Positions 9,701-17,118 of a stretch of 64,000 nucleotides of DNA are shown here, piece by piece. Within the stretch, counting starts at the first letter, position 1. Each line of letters starts with the position of its first letter. The position numbers were made by a program, and so were the translations under genes. The notes beneath the pieces were generated by a model. The model searched no databases and was not told the origin of the DNA. It saw only the letters and a list, made by a program, of their open reading frames with translations. The DNA comes from Catellatospora citrea (GTDB lineage: Bacteria; Actinomycetota; Actinomycetes; Mycobacteriales; Micromonosporaceae), in assembly GCF_003610235.1 (NCBI RefSeq), contig NZ_RAPR01000001.1:7068001-7132000 (forward strand), written 5' to 3'.

Positions 9701-10524
9701 GCATCCTGCCGGTGCCCGCGCAGGGTGTCCGCACCGACTGGGTGTCGGCCGACCACGACAACCAGTGGTTCGAGCAGGCCGGCATGGGTCCGCTGACGTT
9801 CTCGTCGGACCTGCTCGGCTACCGGCCGGGCAGCCGCACCGACGTGCGCTGGTTCGCGCCCGTCGGGCGGCCCAGCATGCTGCAGGACAGCCTCGTGTCG
9901 GGCCGGCCGACGATGCTCGGCAACGAGCTGATGGTCTGGGCGCTGCCGAACTGGGGCGACTCGGACCCGCACCACCAGGCACTGGTGTGGGAGGGCGAGA
10001 TCTCGCAGCAGACCAGCCTGTACCAGGGCGACGAGCTGATCGCCGAGAACCCGGGCAGCAGCATGTACGGGGTGCTCACGCCCGGTCCGCGGCCGGTACG
10101 GCTGATCACCGAGACTGCCCAGGAGGTCGTGTCGCCGTACTCGGTCAGCACCCGCACGGAGTGGACGTTCCCGTTCACGGGGGCCGCGTCGGACGAGATC
10201 CGGCGGCTGCCGCTGATCGGCGTGCACTACCTGGTCGACACCGACCTCGCCGGCCGGGCCGACCGCGGCGCCCGCCTGGGCGTGACCGCGCAGCAGTTCG
10301 AGGGCGTGCACCAGGGCGGGCAGATCCGCAAGGTCGAGGTGGAGCTGTCGTACGACGACGGCCGCACCTGGCGGCGGGCCTCGCTCGACCGGCGTGACGG
10401 CTCCTGGCAGGCGGCCCTGCACGCGCCGTGGTGGGCGAAGTTCGCCTCGGTGCGGATCAGCGCGGCCGACTCCACGGGCAACACGGTCAACCAGACCGTC
10501 GTGCGGGCCTTCGGCCTGCGCTAG
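6799..10524 (+). CDS. Secreted subtilisin-family (S8) serine protease, multidomain
   Basis: 1241 residues. The GTG at 6799 follows an ACGGAG ribosome site by 8 bases and opens a Sec signal peptide (cleavage near AIAAVPA). A pro-region precedes the peptidase domain. The catalytic triad is visible: Asp241 in AVLDTGVDVTHP, His273 in GHGTHVAS and Ser447 in GTSMATPHVAG. Beyond residue 500 are beta-rich segments. A protease-associated-like stretch near 815-880 (RVRGKIAVVRHEAGGDVV) is followed by a long unassigned C-terminal region. It should be an extracellular endopeptidase of the large actinobacterial type. It ends 5 bases before a strong bidirectional terminator and is not in an operon. Confidence 0.95.
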   Translation: MVALPSPRRRAPAHALLAITLALGAISAVSPGSAIAAVPAAKAPVKPGGSHTVTLITGDRVTVTALADGRTTTSVRSPQGATVGAHVLTFGTDTFVYPDAVTPYVAAGMLDERLFNVTDLIADGYDDARRPRLPLIVQYADGTAARRAPLPGSVQVRGLDSVHGAAVEQQRGDADRFWAALTAPSAAKRADDRPVLAGGVTKVWLDGKVRAALADTTAQIGAPQVWANGNTGAGVAVAVLDTGVDVTHPDLAGQIAQTASFVPGQEVTDRHGHGTHVASTIAGTGAASDGRERGVAPGVRLHVGKVLNDLGEGQDSWIIAGMEWAARQQGAKVVSMSLGGAPTDGTDPLSSAVNELSAQTGALFTIAAGNSGPDMQTVGAPGAADAALTVGAVDSLDRIAFFSSRGPRRGDNGLKPDITAPGVDVLAARSQQSSEGEGMYTTMSGTSMATPHVAGVAALLAAAHPDWSGQRLKDVLMSTSRTSERIDPYVDGIGRVDAVAATGATVFATGTDFTDLSWPYQPGQRVDREVVYTNTGDAPVDLALAVRAPTAPAGLFTLDADRVTVPAHGTAKATVHLALDRAQDDTYAHVAVDATGPAGLRLRTLVGLNKEGERADLTFQTRDRAGRGLAGLILLKDITRNTAPRLYAVDGTGRLTASLQPGTYSAIMQAELPGVTGPHSLGLGLLIAPEIVLTGDRTVVLDARELRQVAAEVKTPTARADVRVDYGRTNGDLAPFFDNYTVHSRFHSVWATPTGRAVKQGQFSLGFRWSLIEPPLTISGHGQRYDDLLMQTASRSLPDGREQLDLAFAGRGTAAELRQARVRGKIAVVRHEAGGDVVAQADAAAAAGARMLLLVNDGAGRLDAWYELENPNPALPVASLGRDQGEQLIAQLAKGGQRHTVESHPLPSYVYDLVHRYRGAVPKDVTYRPGQRDLARVDVAYRSPVPGTGSGLRYDISPDQPWAALSGGILPVPAQGVRTDWVSADHDNQWFEQAGMGPLTFSSDLLGYRPGSRTDVRWFAPVGRPSMLQDSLVSGRPTMLGNELMVWALPNWGDSDPHHQALVWEGEISQQTSLYQGDELIAENPGSSMYGVLTPGPRPVRLITETAQEVVSPYSVSTRTEWTFPFTGAASDEIRRLPLIGVHYLVDTDLAGRADRGARLGVTAQQFEGVHQGGQIRKVEVELSYDDGRTWRRASLDRRDGSWQAALHAPWWAKFASVRISAADSTGNTVNQTVVRAFGLR

Positions 10525-10529
10525 CCGCT

Positions 10530-10570
10530 GGATCTGGGAGAGTCGGGGCGACCACGACTCTCCCAGATCC
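10530..10570. terminator. Bidirectional rho-independent-type terminator
   Basis: A perfect 16-base inverted repeat (10530-10545 with 10555-10570, arm GGATCTGGGAGAGTCG) around a 9-base loop. It lies exactly between the convergent subtilase and GH43 genes and has no poly-T on either side, as is common in actinobacteria. Confidence 0.85.
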
Positions 10571-10575
10571 GCCGG

Positions 10576-11982
10576 TCAGACCCGGGTGATGCGGACAGCG
10601 TCGGCGATGACCAGGCCCGTGCCGTTGGTCCAGCGGCTGACCGCGACCTTGTTCTCGTCCCCGGCGGTCAGCGTGAACGTGCCCAGCGTGCGCCACGAGC
10701 CGCCGTTGAACCGCTGATCGACGTTCACCGTCTGGTTGCCGCTCGCGGTGACGATCACATACGGCGCCTTCGAGCTGTACCCCGACAGCGACGGCCACCA
10801 CGCGTCGACCCGGTACGTGCCCGTCTCCGGGATCGCGAACCGGTACCAGGCCGCGTCGCTGGCCGACACCGGATCGGCGAACCGGTAGTCGGCCCCGTAC
10901 CGCTGCACCGAGTACGACGACACGCCCCAGTTCGCGCTCGCGGTGAACCGCCCCTCGGTGGTGTTGTCGACGATCGCCGACCAGGCCGTGGACGGGTTGT
11001 CCGGATCACCCGACGGTGGCGTCAGCGCCGTGCCCAGCGCGTACGGCCGGCCGAGGTTCGGGGTCCCGTCACCGTTCCAGGTGATCTTCTGTGCGCGGGT
11101 GGTGCGGCCCGCGTACGTGTACGCCGACGTGGTCTTGCCGTGGTAGACGATCCAGTCCTCGGTGCCGTCCGGCGACTTGAAGAACCCGTTGTGACCGGGG
11201 CCGAACACGCCCGCGGCGTCGTTGCGCCAGAACACCGGGCCCGCGTGCTGCACCCAGTTGCCCGCCACCAGCGGGTCGGCCCCGTCGGCGATGGACTTCA
11301 TCCAGAGCTGGTAGTCGGGCTTGCCGGTGTCGCAGGTCGAGTAGACGAGGAACAGCCGCCCGCTGCCACGCAGCCCGACCGCGCCCTCGCGCACCTCGGT
11401 GCAGCCGCCACTGGCCGGCAGCGCCATCCGCGAACCCGTCGTGGACCAGGGCGTGTCCATGCGCTGCAGGTAGATCTGCGCCGGACCGCCCATGCCGCGG
11501 CCGGGACCGCTCCACGCGAAGTACATCTGCCCGTTGTGCACGAACGGCTCACCGTCGATCGCGTACTCGCCGTGGTCGGCGATGCGCGCCTTGAAGTGGT
11601 ACGGCCCCAGCGGGTCGTCGCCGTCGGACTCGATCACGTACGTGCGGTGGTTGGCGTCGACGCCGTTGCTGGCCGTGTAGTAGACGTACCAGCGCTGCCC
11701 GAACCGGTACAGGCCCGGCGCCCACATCTGCTGGTTGCGGCTCGGGTCGCTGTCGCGCCATACGGTGTGCTCGCCGGCGCCCGCCAGGCCCGCCAGCGTC
11801 GGCGACTTCCAGATCCCGATCCGGTCGCCGAGGGTGGTGGCCAGGTAGTAGTTGCCGTTGACGTAGGTCAGCGTCGGGTCCGCGCTGCCGTTGAGGGGAT
11901 TGGTGAACGTGCCGGCCGCCAGCGCGGGCGCGGCGGGTGCCAGCAGCACGAGCGTCAGGAACAGCAAAGCCAGGCGTCGCAT
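10576..11982 (-). CDS. Secreted GH43-family arabinofuranosidase-like enzyme with golvesin-type C-terminal domain
   Basis: 468 residues from the ATG at 11982, which has GGGAG upstream. A signal peptide (ALLFLTLVLLAPAAPALAA) is followed by a GH43 five-blade propeller: the base Asp is in GSADPTLTYVNGNYYLA, a second acidic site is in AIDGEPFVHNGQMYFAWSG and the probable acid Glu is in CTEVREGAVGL. Residues about 345-468 (ANWGVSSYSVQRYG to VIADAVRITRV) match golvesin/Xly-type beta-sandwich carbohydrate-binding domains. It probably removes arabinose from arabinoxylan or arabinan outside the cell. The exact subfamily is not certain. It stands alone. Confidence 0.88.
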   Translation of the reverse strand: MRRLALLFLTLVLLAPAAPALAAGTFTNPLNGSADPTLTYVNGNYYLATTLGDRIGIWKSPTLAGLAGAGEHTVWRDSDPSRNQQMWAPGLYRFGQRWYVYYTASNGVDANHRTYVIESDGDDPLGPYHFKARIADHGEYAIDGEPFVHNGQMYFAWSGPGRGMGGPAQIYLQRMDTPWSTTGSRMALPASGGCTEVREGAVGLRGSGRLFLVYSTCDTGKPDYQLWMKSIADGADPLVAGNWVQHAGPVFWRNDAAGVFGPGHNGFFKSPDGTEDWIVYHGKTTSAYTYAGRTTRAQKITWNGDGTPNLGRPYALGTALTPPSGDPDNPSTAWSAIVDNTTEGRFTASANWGVSSYSVQRYGADYRFADPVSASDAAWYRFAIPETGTYRVDAWWPSLSGYSSKAPYVIVTASGNQTVNVDQRFNGGSWRTLGTFTLTAGDENKVAVSRWTNGTGLVIADAVRITRV

Positions 11983-12173
11983 CGGGTCAACTCCCGTCTC
12001 GGGATGGTGGTGCTCGGATGCGACAGAGCATGCGACCGGCCGCTCGGGCCGTGCCAGTCGCTTCGGGCAGGGCCGAAGCGTGCTGCGACCGCCACCGGGA
12101 GATCGTCGTATCGGCATCGCTGATTGCCCGTAATGCCGGTCTCGGGTAGAGTCCGCGCAGCGGAGGCCTGACC

Positions 12174-13181
12174 ATGCTGCGTTTACACTTCACCGCCGCA
12201 GACCTGGGCTCGCTGCGGCTCGCCTCAGGCGCCGATCCGCTGTGGGAAACCCTGCTCAGCCAGCACGCGCTGATGAGCGGGCACGGGCCGCCGGCCCTCG
12301 GCGGCTGGCGTCGGCACGCGATGGCACGCCTCACCCCGCAGATGCGCGCCCTGCTGAGTCTCGCGCCGCCCACCGGCTACTCGCCCGACTTCCTCACCCC
12401 GACCCGCGGACTCCACGACGTCGCCGAAGGCCTCGACGCGGGCCTGGCCGAAGTGCTCGCGACACCGATCGACCACCTGCGTACGGACCTGCGCCGGGTC
12501 CTGCCCCGGCACTGCCCGCGAGCGCGGACCGAGCGGCTGGCCGACGGCGACCGCGCGGCATTGGCAGCGCTGGCCGCGGCGATGCGTTCCTACTTCGAAG
12601 CGGTGCTCGCCGGCCACTGGGAGCTGATCTCGGGGCAGGTCGCCGGGGCACGGGCGCGCGGGGCGCGGTTCATGGTCGACGGAGGTGTCGACCGGCTGCT
12701 CACGACGCTGCATCCGACTATCCGGTGGGACTCGCCGACCCTGCACGTCGCCTACCCCGAGGACCGCGACATCCATCTCGCCGGGCGCGGCCTGCTGCTG
12801 CTGCCGTCGTTCTTCTGCCGGGGCACGCCGGTCACCCTGCGCGCGGACGACCGGCCGCCGGTGCTGGTGTACCCGATCGACCACGACCCCGACTGGGATG
12901 CCGACCGGACCCCGCTGCCCGGCGGTGAGCTGGTCGCGCTGCTGGGAAACACCCGCGCCGCCGTGCTGTGCGCGGCTCAGCTGCACCCGCACGGCTGCAC
13001 CACCACCGAACTGGCCCGCCGGGTCCGCATCTCGCTGTCCAGCGCCAGCGAGCACGCCACGACGCTGCGGCGGGCGGGACTGCTGCGGACCCGCCCCTAC
13101 GGCAGGCACATGCTGCACCTCGTGACCCCGCTGGGGCGCGCGCTGCTCACCGGACGTCCCGGACCGCCGCTGCCCTCGTGA
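12174..13181 (+). CDS. DUF5937/ArsR-type winged-helix transcriptional regulator
   Basis: 335 residues. The N-terminal two thirds (MLRLHFTAADLGSLRLASGADPLWE) matches the DUF5937-type domain found before ArsR-like DNA-binding domains in actinobacteria. The last 90 residues form a winged helix (AQLHPHGCTTTELARRVRISLSSASEHATTLRRAGLLRTRPYGRHMLHLVTPLGRAL). No Cys-rich metal site is visible, so it is not an obvious metal sensor. It is divergent from the GH43 gene and upstream of the amine oxidase; the target is unknown. Confidence 0.82.
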   Translation: MLRLHFTAADLGSLRLASGADPLWETLLSQHALMSGHGPPALGGWRRHAMARLTPQMRALLSLAPPTGYSPDFLTPTRGLHDVAEGLDAGLAEVLATPIDHLRTDLRRVLPRHCPRARTERLADGDRAALAALAAAMRSYFEAVLAGHWELISGQVAGARARGARFMVDGGVDRLLTTLHPTIRWDSPTLHVAYPEDRDIHLAGRGLLLLPSFFCRGTPVTLRADDRPPVLVYPIDHDPDWDADRTPLPGGELVALLGNTRAAVLCAAQLHPHGCTTTELARRVRISLSSASEHATTLRRAGLLRTRPYGRHMLHLVTPLGRALLTGRPGPPLPS

Positions 13182-13334
13182 GCCGGCCGGTGAACGAACG
13201 GCTGATCCAGCACCACCGAGAGGTGATCGTTACCTACCGGTCGGTTGACGCCCGGGTAGGCAATACGGCGGACATACAACTACAGCGGCACCGAAATCTG
13301 GCACTCCTAGCGTCCGGGACTCAGCATCCCCCAC

Positions 13335-13361
13335 CCGGGAGGCGTCCCCCCTGCCTCCCGG
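13335..13361 (+). promoter_or_regulatory. Hairpin in the leader of the amine oxidase gene
   Basis: A 9-base perfect inverted repeat (CCGGGAGGC at 13335-13343, GCCTCCCGG at 13353-13361, loop of 9) sits 20 bases before the TTG start. It leaves the GGAGG ribosome site at 13370-13374 free. It could be an attenuator, or the terminator of the upstream regulator; the sequence does not decide. Confidence 0.5.
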
Positions 13362-13381
13362 ACGTCCCTGGAGGTTCACCC

Positions 13382-14971
13382 TTGGGCCAGACGCGCCGTG
13401 ACTTCCTCCGCCAGGTCGGCATCACCGGCGGCGCAGGAGTCATGTTCCACACGATGGGAGCCCTCGGGCTCACCACCGCGGCCAACGCTGCCGAGACCCC
13501 GCCGTTCACCCCGCTCACGCGAGACGCCCTGCATGGCCGCGGCACCAAGTCCGTCATCGTCATGGGCGGCGGCATCGCCGGTATGACCGCCGCTTACGAG
13601 CTGCTCAAGGGCGGCTACTCCGTCACCGTGCTCGAGGGCCGCGACCGCCCCGGCGGCCGCAACTGGACGGTCCGGCGCGGCACCACCTTCACCGACCTCA
13701 AGGGCCAGACCCAGACGGCCGGCTTCTCCAAGGGCCAGTACATGAACGCCGGCCCGGGGCGCATCCCGCAGATGCACGTGACGCTGGACTACTGCAAGGA
13801 GCTCGGCGTTCCGATCGAGGTCTTCACCAACCAGAACGCCGACGCGTTCCTCTACCGCGAGAACGTCCCCGGCGCGCTCAACGGCGTCCCCGTCCGGCAT
13901 CGTGCGGTCAAGGCCGACGCCTACGGCTACACCGCCGAGCTGCTGGCCAAGGCGACCAGCCAGGGCGCCCTCGATGCGGAGCTGACCGCCGAGGACAAGG
14001 ACGCCCTGATCTCCTACCTGCGCAGCTTCGGCGCCATCAACTCCGCCAACGAGTACGTCGGCGGCGGCCGCCGAGGCTACGCCCCTGAGCCCGGCGCCCA
14101 CCTCGAGGCCGGCACCCCGCTGCCGCAGTACGAGCTGTCCGACCTGTTCCGCTCCACCCTGGGCAACTACTTCTCCTTCGAGATGGGCTTCGACCAAGCG
14201 ATGATGATGTACCAGCCCATCGGCGGCATGGATCGCATCGCGTATGCCTTCGCCGAGGCGATCGGTGCCCGCCGCTTCCGTTACAACGCCGAGGTCGTGG
14301 CCTACCAGAACACCACTGACGGCGTCGCGGTCACCTACACGACCGCTAACGGCCCGAAGACCGTCACCGCCGACTTCGCCATCAACGCGATGCCGCCCCA
14401 CATCGCCGCGAAGATCCCCAGCAACATGCCCGCCGGGGTCGTCGCGGCGCTGGGCTCGGTCAGCAGGACCAACGCCGGCAAGATCGGCATCGAGTACAAC
14501 CGCCGCTGGTGGGAGGAGGACTTCCGCATCTACGGCGGCATCACCAACGCCAACACCAACATCGGCAACATGTGGCACCCGTCGTACGGCTACCACGGCA
14601 AGACCGGCACGATGATCGGCTACTACAACACCGGCGCCAACGCGAACTTCTACGGTGCCCTGACCCCGGCGCAGCGGCTCACCGAGGCGGTGGCGCAGGG
14701 CAAGAAGATCTTCGGCGACGTCTACGGCGAGGGCATCACCGCGTCGTTCAGCCAGGACTGGGCGTCGGCGAAGTTTTCTGAGGCGGCCTGGGTCAGCTGG
14801 CCCGGCGCGGTCGGCGGCCAGACCGGGGCCGGCTATCGCAGCCTCCTGCAGGCCTCCGGCAACATCTACTTCGCCGGCGACCACCTCAGCCACGCCATCG
14901 CCTGGCAGCACGGCGCCATCACCTCGGCCCGCGCCACCGTCGAGCAGATCCACGAGAGGGTGACCGCCTGA
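13382..14971 (+). CDS. Tat-exported flavin amine oxidase (L-amino-acid oxidase-like)
   Basis: The TTG at 13382 was chosen: GGAGG lies 7 bases upstream and the protein then begins with a twin-arginine signal (QTRRDFLRQVG). 529 residues. The FAD dinucleotide fold is VIVMGGGIAGMTAAYELL at about 58-76, then VLEGRDRPGGRNWT. The C-terminal FAD motif is NIYFAGDHLSHAIAWQHGAI. This is the flavin monoamine oxidase/L-amino acid oxidase family, which oxidatively deaminates amines or amino acids and makes hydrogen peroxide. Tat export suggests it is folded with FAD before secretion. The substrate is unknown. Its stop overlaps the ATG of a 30-codon open frame (TGATG). Confidence 0.9.
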   Translation: MGQTRRDFLRQVGITGGAGVMFHTMGALGLTTAANAAETPPFTPLTRDALHGRGTKSVIVMGGGIAGMTAAYELLKGGYSVTVLEGRDRPGGRNWTVRRGTTFTDLKGQTQTAGFSKGQYMNAGPGRIPQMHVTLDYCKELGVPIEVFTNQNADAFLYRENVPGALNGVPVRHRAVKADAYGYTAELLAKATSQGALDAELTAEDKDALISYLRSFGAINSANEYVGGGRRGYAPEPGAHLEAGTPLPQYELSDLFRSTLGNYFSFEMGFDQAMMMYQPIGGMDRIAYAFAEAIGARRFRYNAEVVAYQNTTDGVAVTYTTANGPKTVTADFAINAMPPHIAAKIPSNMPAGVVAALGSVSRTNAGKIGIEYNRRWWEEDFRIYGGITNANTNIGNMWHPSYGYHGKTGTMIGYYNTGANANFYGALTPAQRLTEAVAQGKKIFGDVYGEGITASFSQDWASAKFSEAAWVSWPGAVGGQTGAGYRSLLQASGNIYFAGDHLSHAIAWQHGAITSARATVEQIHERVTA

Positions 14972-15063
14972 TGCGCAGACTCCGTCACCTCGGCGGCCGC
15001 GCCGAAACCATGCCTACCGACAGTTCCTCGCCGGCACCGGCCTCGCCACCGATGCGCCGGTAG
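14971..15063 (+). other. Possible decayed gene start coupled to the amine oxidase
   Basis: An ATG overlapping the oxidase stop (TGATG) opens a 30-residue frame (MRRLRHLGGRAETMPTDSSS) that stops at 15063. In the next frame the sequence stays open with strongly G/C-biased third positions (AYRQFLAGTGLATDAPVV). This looks like the front of a coupled gene that has been frameshifted or truncated. No family was recognised. Confidence 0.3.
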
Positions 15064-15071
15064 TACCCGAG

Positions 15072-15121
15072 GCCGTCGCCGACCTCGCCCTCACGGTTCG
15101 ACCGGCGAGGTCGGTGACGGC
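15072..15121. terminator. Terminator between amine oxidase and oxidoreductase genes
   Basis: An 18-base inverted repeat with one mismatch (15072-15089 with 15104-15121) and a 14-base loop, placed between two convergent genes. Confidence 0.65.
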
Positions 15122-15194
15122 GTCCTCGGTGCTGTCGGCCAGGTGCACCCGGCCCTCCATCCGCGACGGCCCGCCACGACCGGGCGACATGGCG

Positions 15195-16184
15195 TCACTC
15201 GACGGTCACCACCACCTTGCCGCGCGTCCGTCCGGTCTCGACGTGCCGGATCGCCTCGGGCAGCTGCGTGAACGGGTAGCGGTGCTCGACGACCGGCTTG
15301 ACCGCGCCGCTGTCGAACAGCGCGGTCAGCTCCACCAGGTCGCGGGCGCTGGCCGGGGCGGCCGGGGTGGCGGTGATGACCACGGGCTGGGCGGTGAGCC
15401 TGCCCATCACGGTGGCGCCGATCATGTGGTCGACGGGCCTGGCCCAGCGTCCCGCGTTCCCGCCCACGACGACGTAGGTCCCCGCCGGGCGCAGGACGTG
15501 CCGCGCGGCCCAGACCGACGGGCTGCCGGCGATGTCGATGAGCGCGTCGAAGCCGCGGGCGAGCCGGGTGAAGTCCTGCGTGGTGTAGTCGATCACCTCG
15601 GCCGCGCCGATGGACCGGACGAGTTCGGCGTTGCGCGCGCTGCACACGCCGGTCACCTCCGCGCCCGCCGACCGGGCCAGCTGCACCGCGTACGTCCCGA
15701 CGCCGCCGGAGGCCCCGTTGACGAGGACGCGGTGTCCGGGCTGGACCTTGGCGTCGTCGCGGATCGCGACGAGCGCGGTCAGCGCCGCCATCGGCACCGT
15801 GGCGGCCTGCTCGAAGGAGAGGCCGCGCGGCTTGGGGGCCAGGTGGTCCTCGGGGATGCAGGTGTACTGCGCGAAGCCGCCGTGCTTGACCAGGGCGTAG
15901 ACCTCGTCGCCGGGGCGGAACCGGGTGACGCCGGGGCCGACGGCGGCCACCTCGCCGGCGACGTCGCAGCCGAGGATCGCTTGGCTCGGGCGGCGCTTGC
16001 CGAAGCCGCCGCCCATGAACCGGGCGACGACGGGCTCGCCGCGCAGGTGGTGCCAGTCGTACGGGTTGATGGAGGTGGCGCGGACCCGAACGAGCACCTC
16101 GCCGGCCCCCGGCACGGGCTCGTCGACGTCGGTGAGCTGCAGATTCTCGGGCGGCCCGTAGGAGTGGAGCACGTACGCCTTCAT
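15195..16184 (-). CDS. NADPH:quinone oxidoreductase-like zinc-less MDR protein
   Basis: 329 residues of the medium-chain dehydrogenase/reductase family. It opens MKAYVLHSYGPPENLQL. The N-terminal GroES-like domain has LGCDVAGEVAAVG, then the nucleotide fold VLVNGASGGVGTYAVQLA at about 150-167 and the end motif GKVVVTVE. The catalytic zinc ligands of alcohol dehydrogenases are absent, so a quinone or enone reductase role for electrophile detoxification is likely. The gene lies downstream of a TetR gene on the same strand, and three operators cover its promoter. Confidence 0.92.
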   Translation of the reverse strand: MKAYVLHSYGPPENLQLTDVDEPVPGAGEVLVRVRATSINPYDWHHLRGEPVVARFMGGGFGKRRPSQAILGCDVAGEVAAVGPGVTRFRPGDEVYALVKHGGFAQYTCIPEDHLAPKPRGLSFEQAATVPMAALTALVAIRDDAKVQPGHRVLVNGASGGVGTYAVQLARSAGAEVTGVCSARNAELVRSIGAAEVIDYTTQDFTRLARGFDALIDIAGSPSVWAARHVLRPAGTYVVVGGNAGRWARPVDHMIGATVMGRLTAQPVVITATPAAPASARDLVELTALFDSGAVKPVVEHRYPFTQLPEAIRHVETGRTRGKVVVTVE

Positions 16185-16198
16185 CGAGGTCTCCTGAC

Positions 16199-16251
16199 CT
16201 TACGTTGTAAGTCTTACGTTGTAAGGTAGCCTTACGCCGTAAGGCAGTCAA
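16199..16251 (-). promoter_or_regulatory. Promoter with three TetR operators
   Basis: On the minus strand TTGACT (16246-16251), a 17-base spacer and TACCTT (16223-16228) form a good promoter. Three 13-base palindromes of the form CTTACnnnGTAAG lie at 16199-16211, 16213-16225 and 16231-16243. The third fills the spacer, the second covers the end of the -10 and the start point, and the first lies before the AGGAG ribosome site. This layout predicts tight repression of the oxidoreductase by the adjacent TetR protein. Confidence 0.85.
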
Positions 16252-16271
16252 GGAGAGGAATCCCTTAGGGG

Positions 16272-16967
16272 TCAGCGCCGCCGGTCTAAGCCGTCGAGGA
16301 TCAGGTCCAGTCCGAACTCGAACTCCGCCTGCTCGTCGCACCAGCCCAGCGTCGCATCAGGATCGTCGTGCATGACCTCGCTCAGCATGCCGACCAGGTT
16401 GGGCAGCCGCGCGGCCATGCCCGCCATGACCGGATCGGGCTCGCCCGTGGTCGGCCCGTCACCCGGGCTGAACAGCTCCTGGCTGAAACCCAGCGCCCGG
16501 CTGCCGAGCGCGTGCATCGCGCGGTGGGCCAGGTCGTTGGAGAACCCGCCGTCGCGCATGATGCCGATCAGGCCGTCGTAGTACAGCAGCACCGCGGGGC
16601 TGGTCGTGGTCCGCGACTCGAACACCGAGGGAGCCCACCGGTGCCGCAACAGCAGCCGACGGGCGGTCAGGATGCGCTCGCGGGCCGCGCTCTGCCAGGC
16701 CGCGCCGCGGGTCGGCAGCGTGATCCGGCCTACCACCTCGTTGATCTCGGTCGCGATGACGTCGACGACGCCGTCCAGGACCTGTTCCTTGTTGGCCACG
16801 TGGTGGTAGAGCGACATCGCCTCGGCCCCGAGGCTCTCGGCGAGCCGGCGCATCGTCACGGCGCCGATGCCGCCCTCGTCGGCCAGCTTGATCGCCGCCC
16901 GCAGCACACGATCCCGGCTCAACGCGGGCCGGGACTCGGTGCGACTGCTTCGGGTAGCCAACGTCAT
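16272..16967 (-). CDS. TetR-family transcriptional repressor (TetR_C-type)
   Basis: 231 residues from the ATG at 16967, which has GAAGGG upstream; a GTG four codons earlier lacks a ribosome site. The N-terminal helix-turn-helix is DRVLRAAIKLADEGGIGAVTMRRLAESLGAEAMSLYHHVANKEQVLDGV (about 18-68), and the C-terminal domain resembles the tetracycline-repressor class. It is upstream of and on the same strand as the oxidoreductase. Its operators are the CTTACnnnGTAAG sites in between (inferred from position). No such site was seen in front of its own gene. Confidence 0.92.
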   Translation of the reverse strand: MTLATRSSRTESRPALSRDRVLRAAIKLADEGGIGAVTMRRLAESLGAEAMSLYHHVANKEQVLDGVVDVIATEINEVVGRITLPTRGAAWQSAARERILTARRLLLRHRWAPSVFESRTTTSPAVLLYYDGLIGIMRDGGFSNDLAHRAMHALGSRALGFSQELFSPGDGPTTGEPDPVMAGMAARLPNLVGMLSEVMHDDPDATLGWCDEQAEFEFGLDLILDGLDRRR

Positions 16968-17118
16968 CGGGCCCTTCACTCGCAGGTCATCGTACAGCCA
17001 AGGCTACGGCTGCCCGATCACGCGAATTCCCGCCGGGACGCTCGCGGTGCGGGTCGAGTCGACCGAGGACGGCCCGTCCCCGCCGCGGAACCGGACCCAC
17101 CCGCCTCCGGGTCGCGCC

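Noticed and set aside
13245..13280. TTGACG at 13245 as the amine oxidase promoter
   Set aside because: No acceptable -10 hexamer at 16-19 bases; left out as too weak.
13376..14953. A 525-codon minus-strand frame opposite the amine oxidase
   Set aside because: No ribosome site or domain. The plus-strand frame has Tat and FAD motifs.
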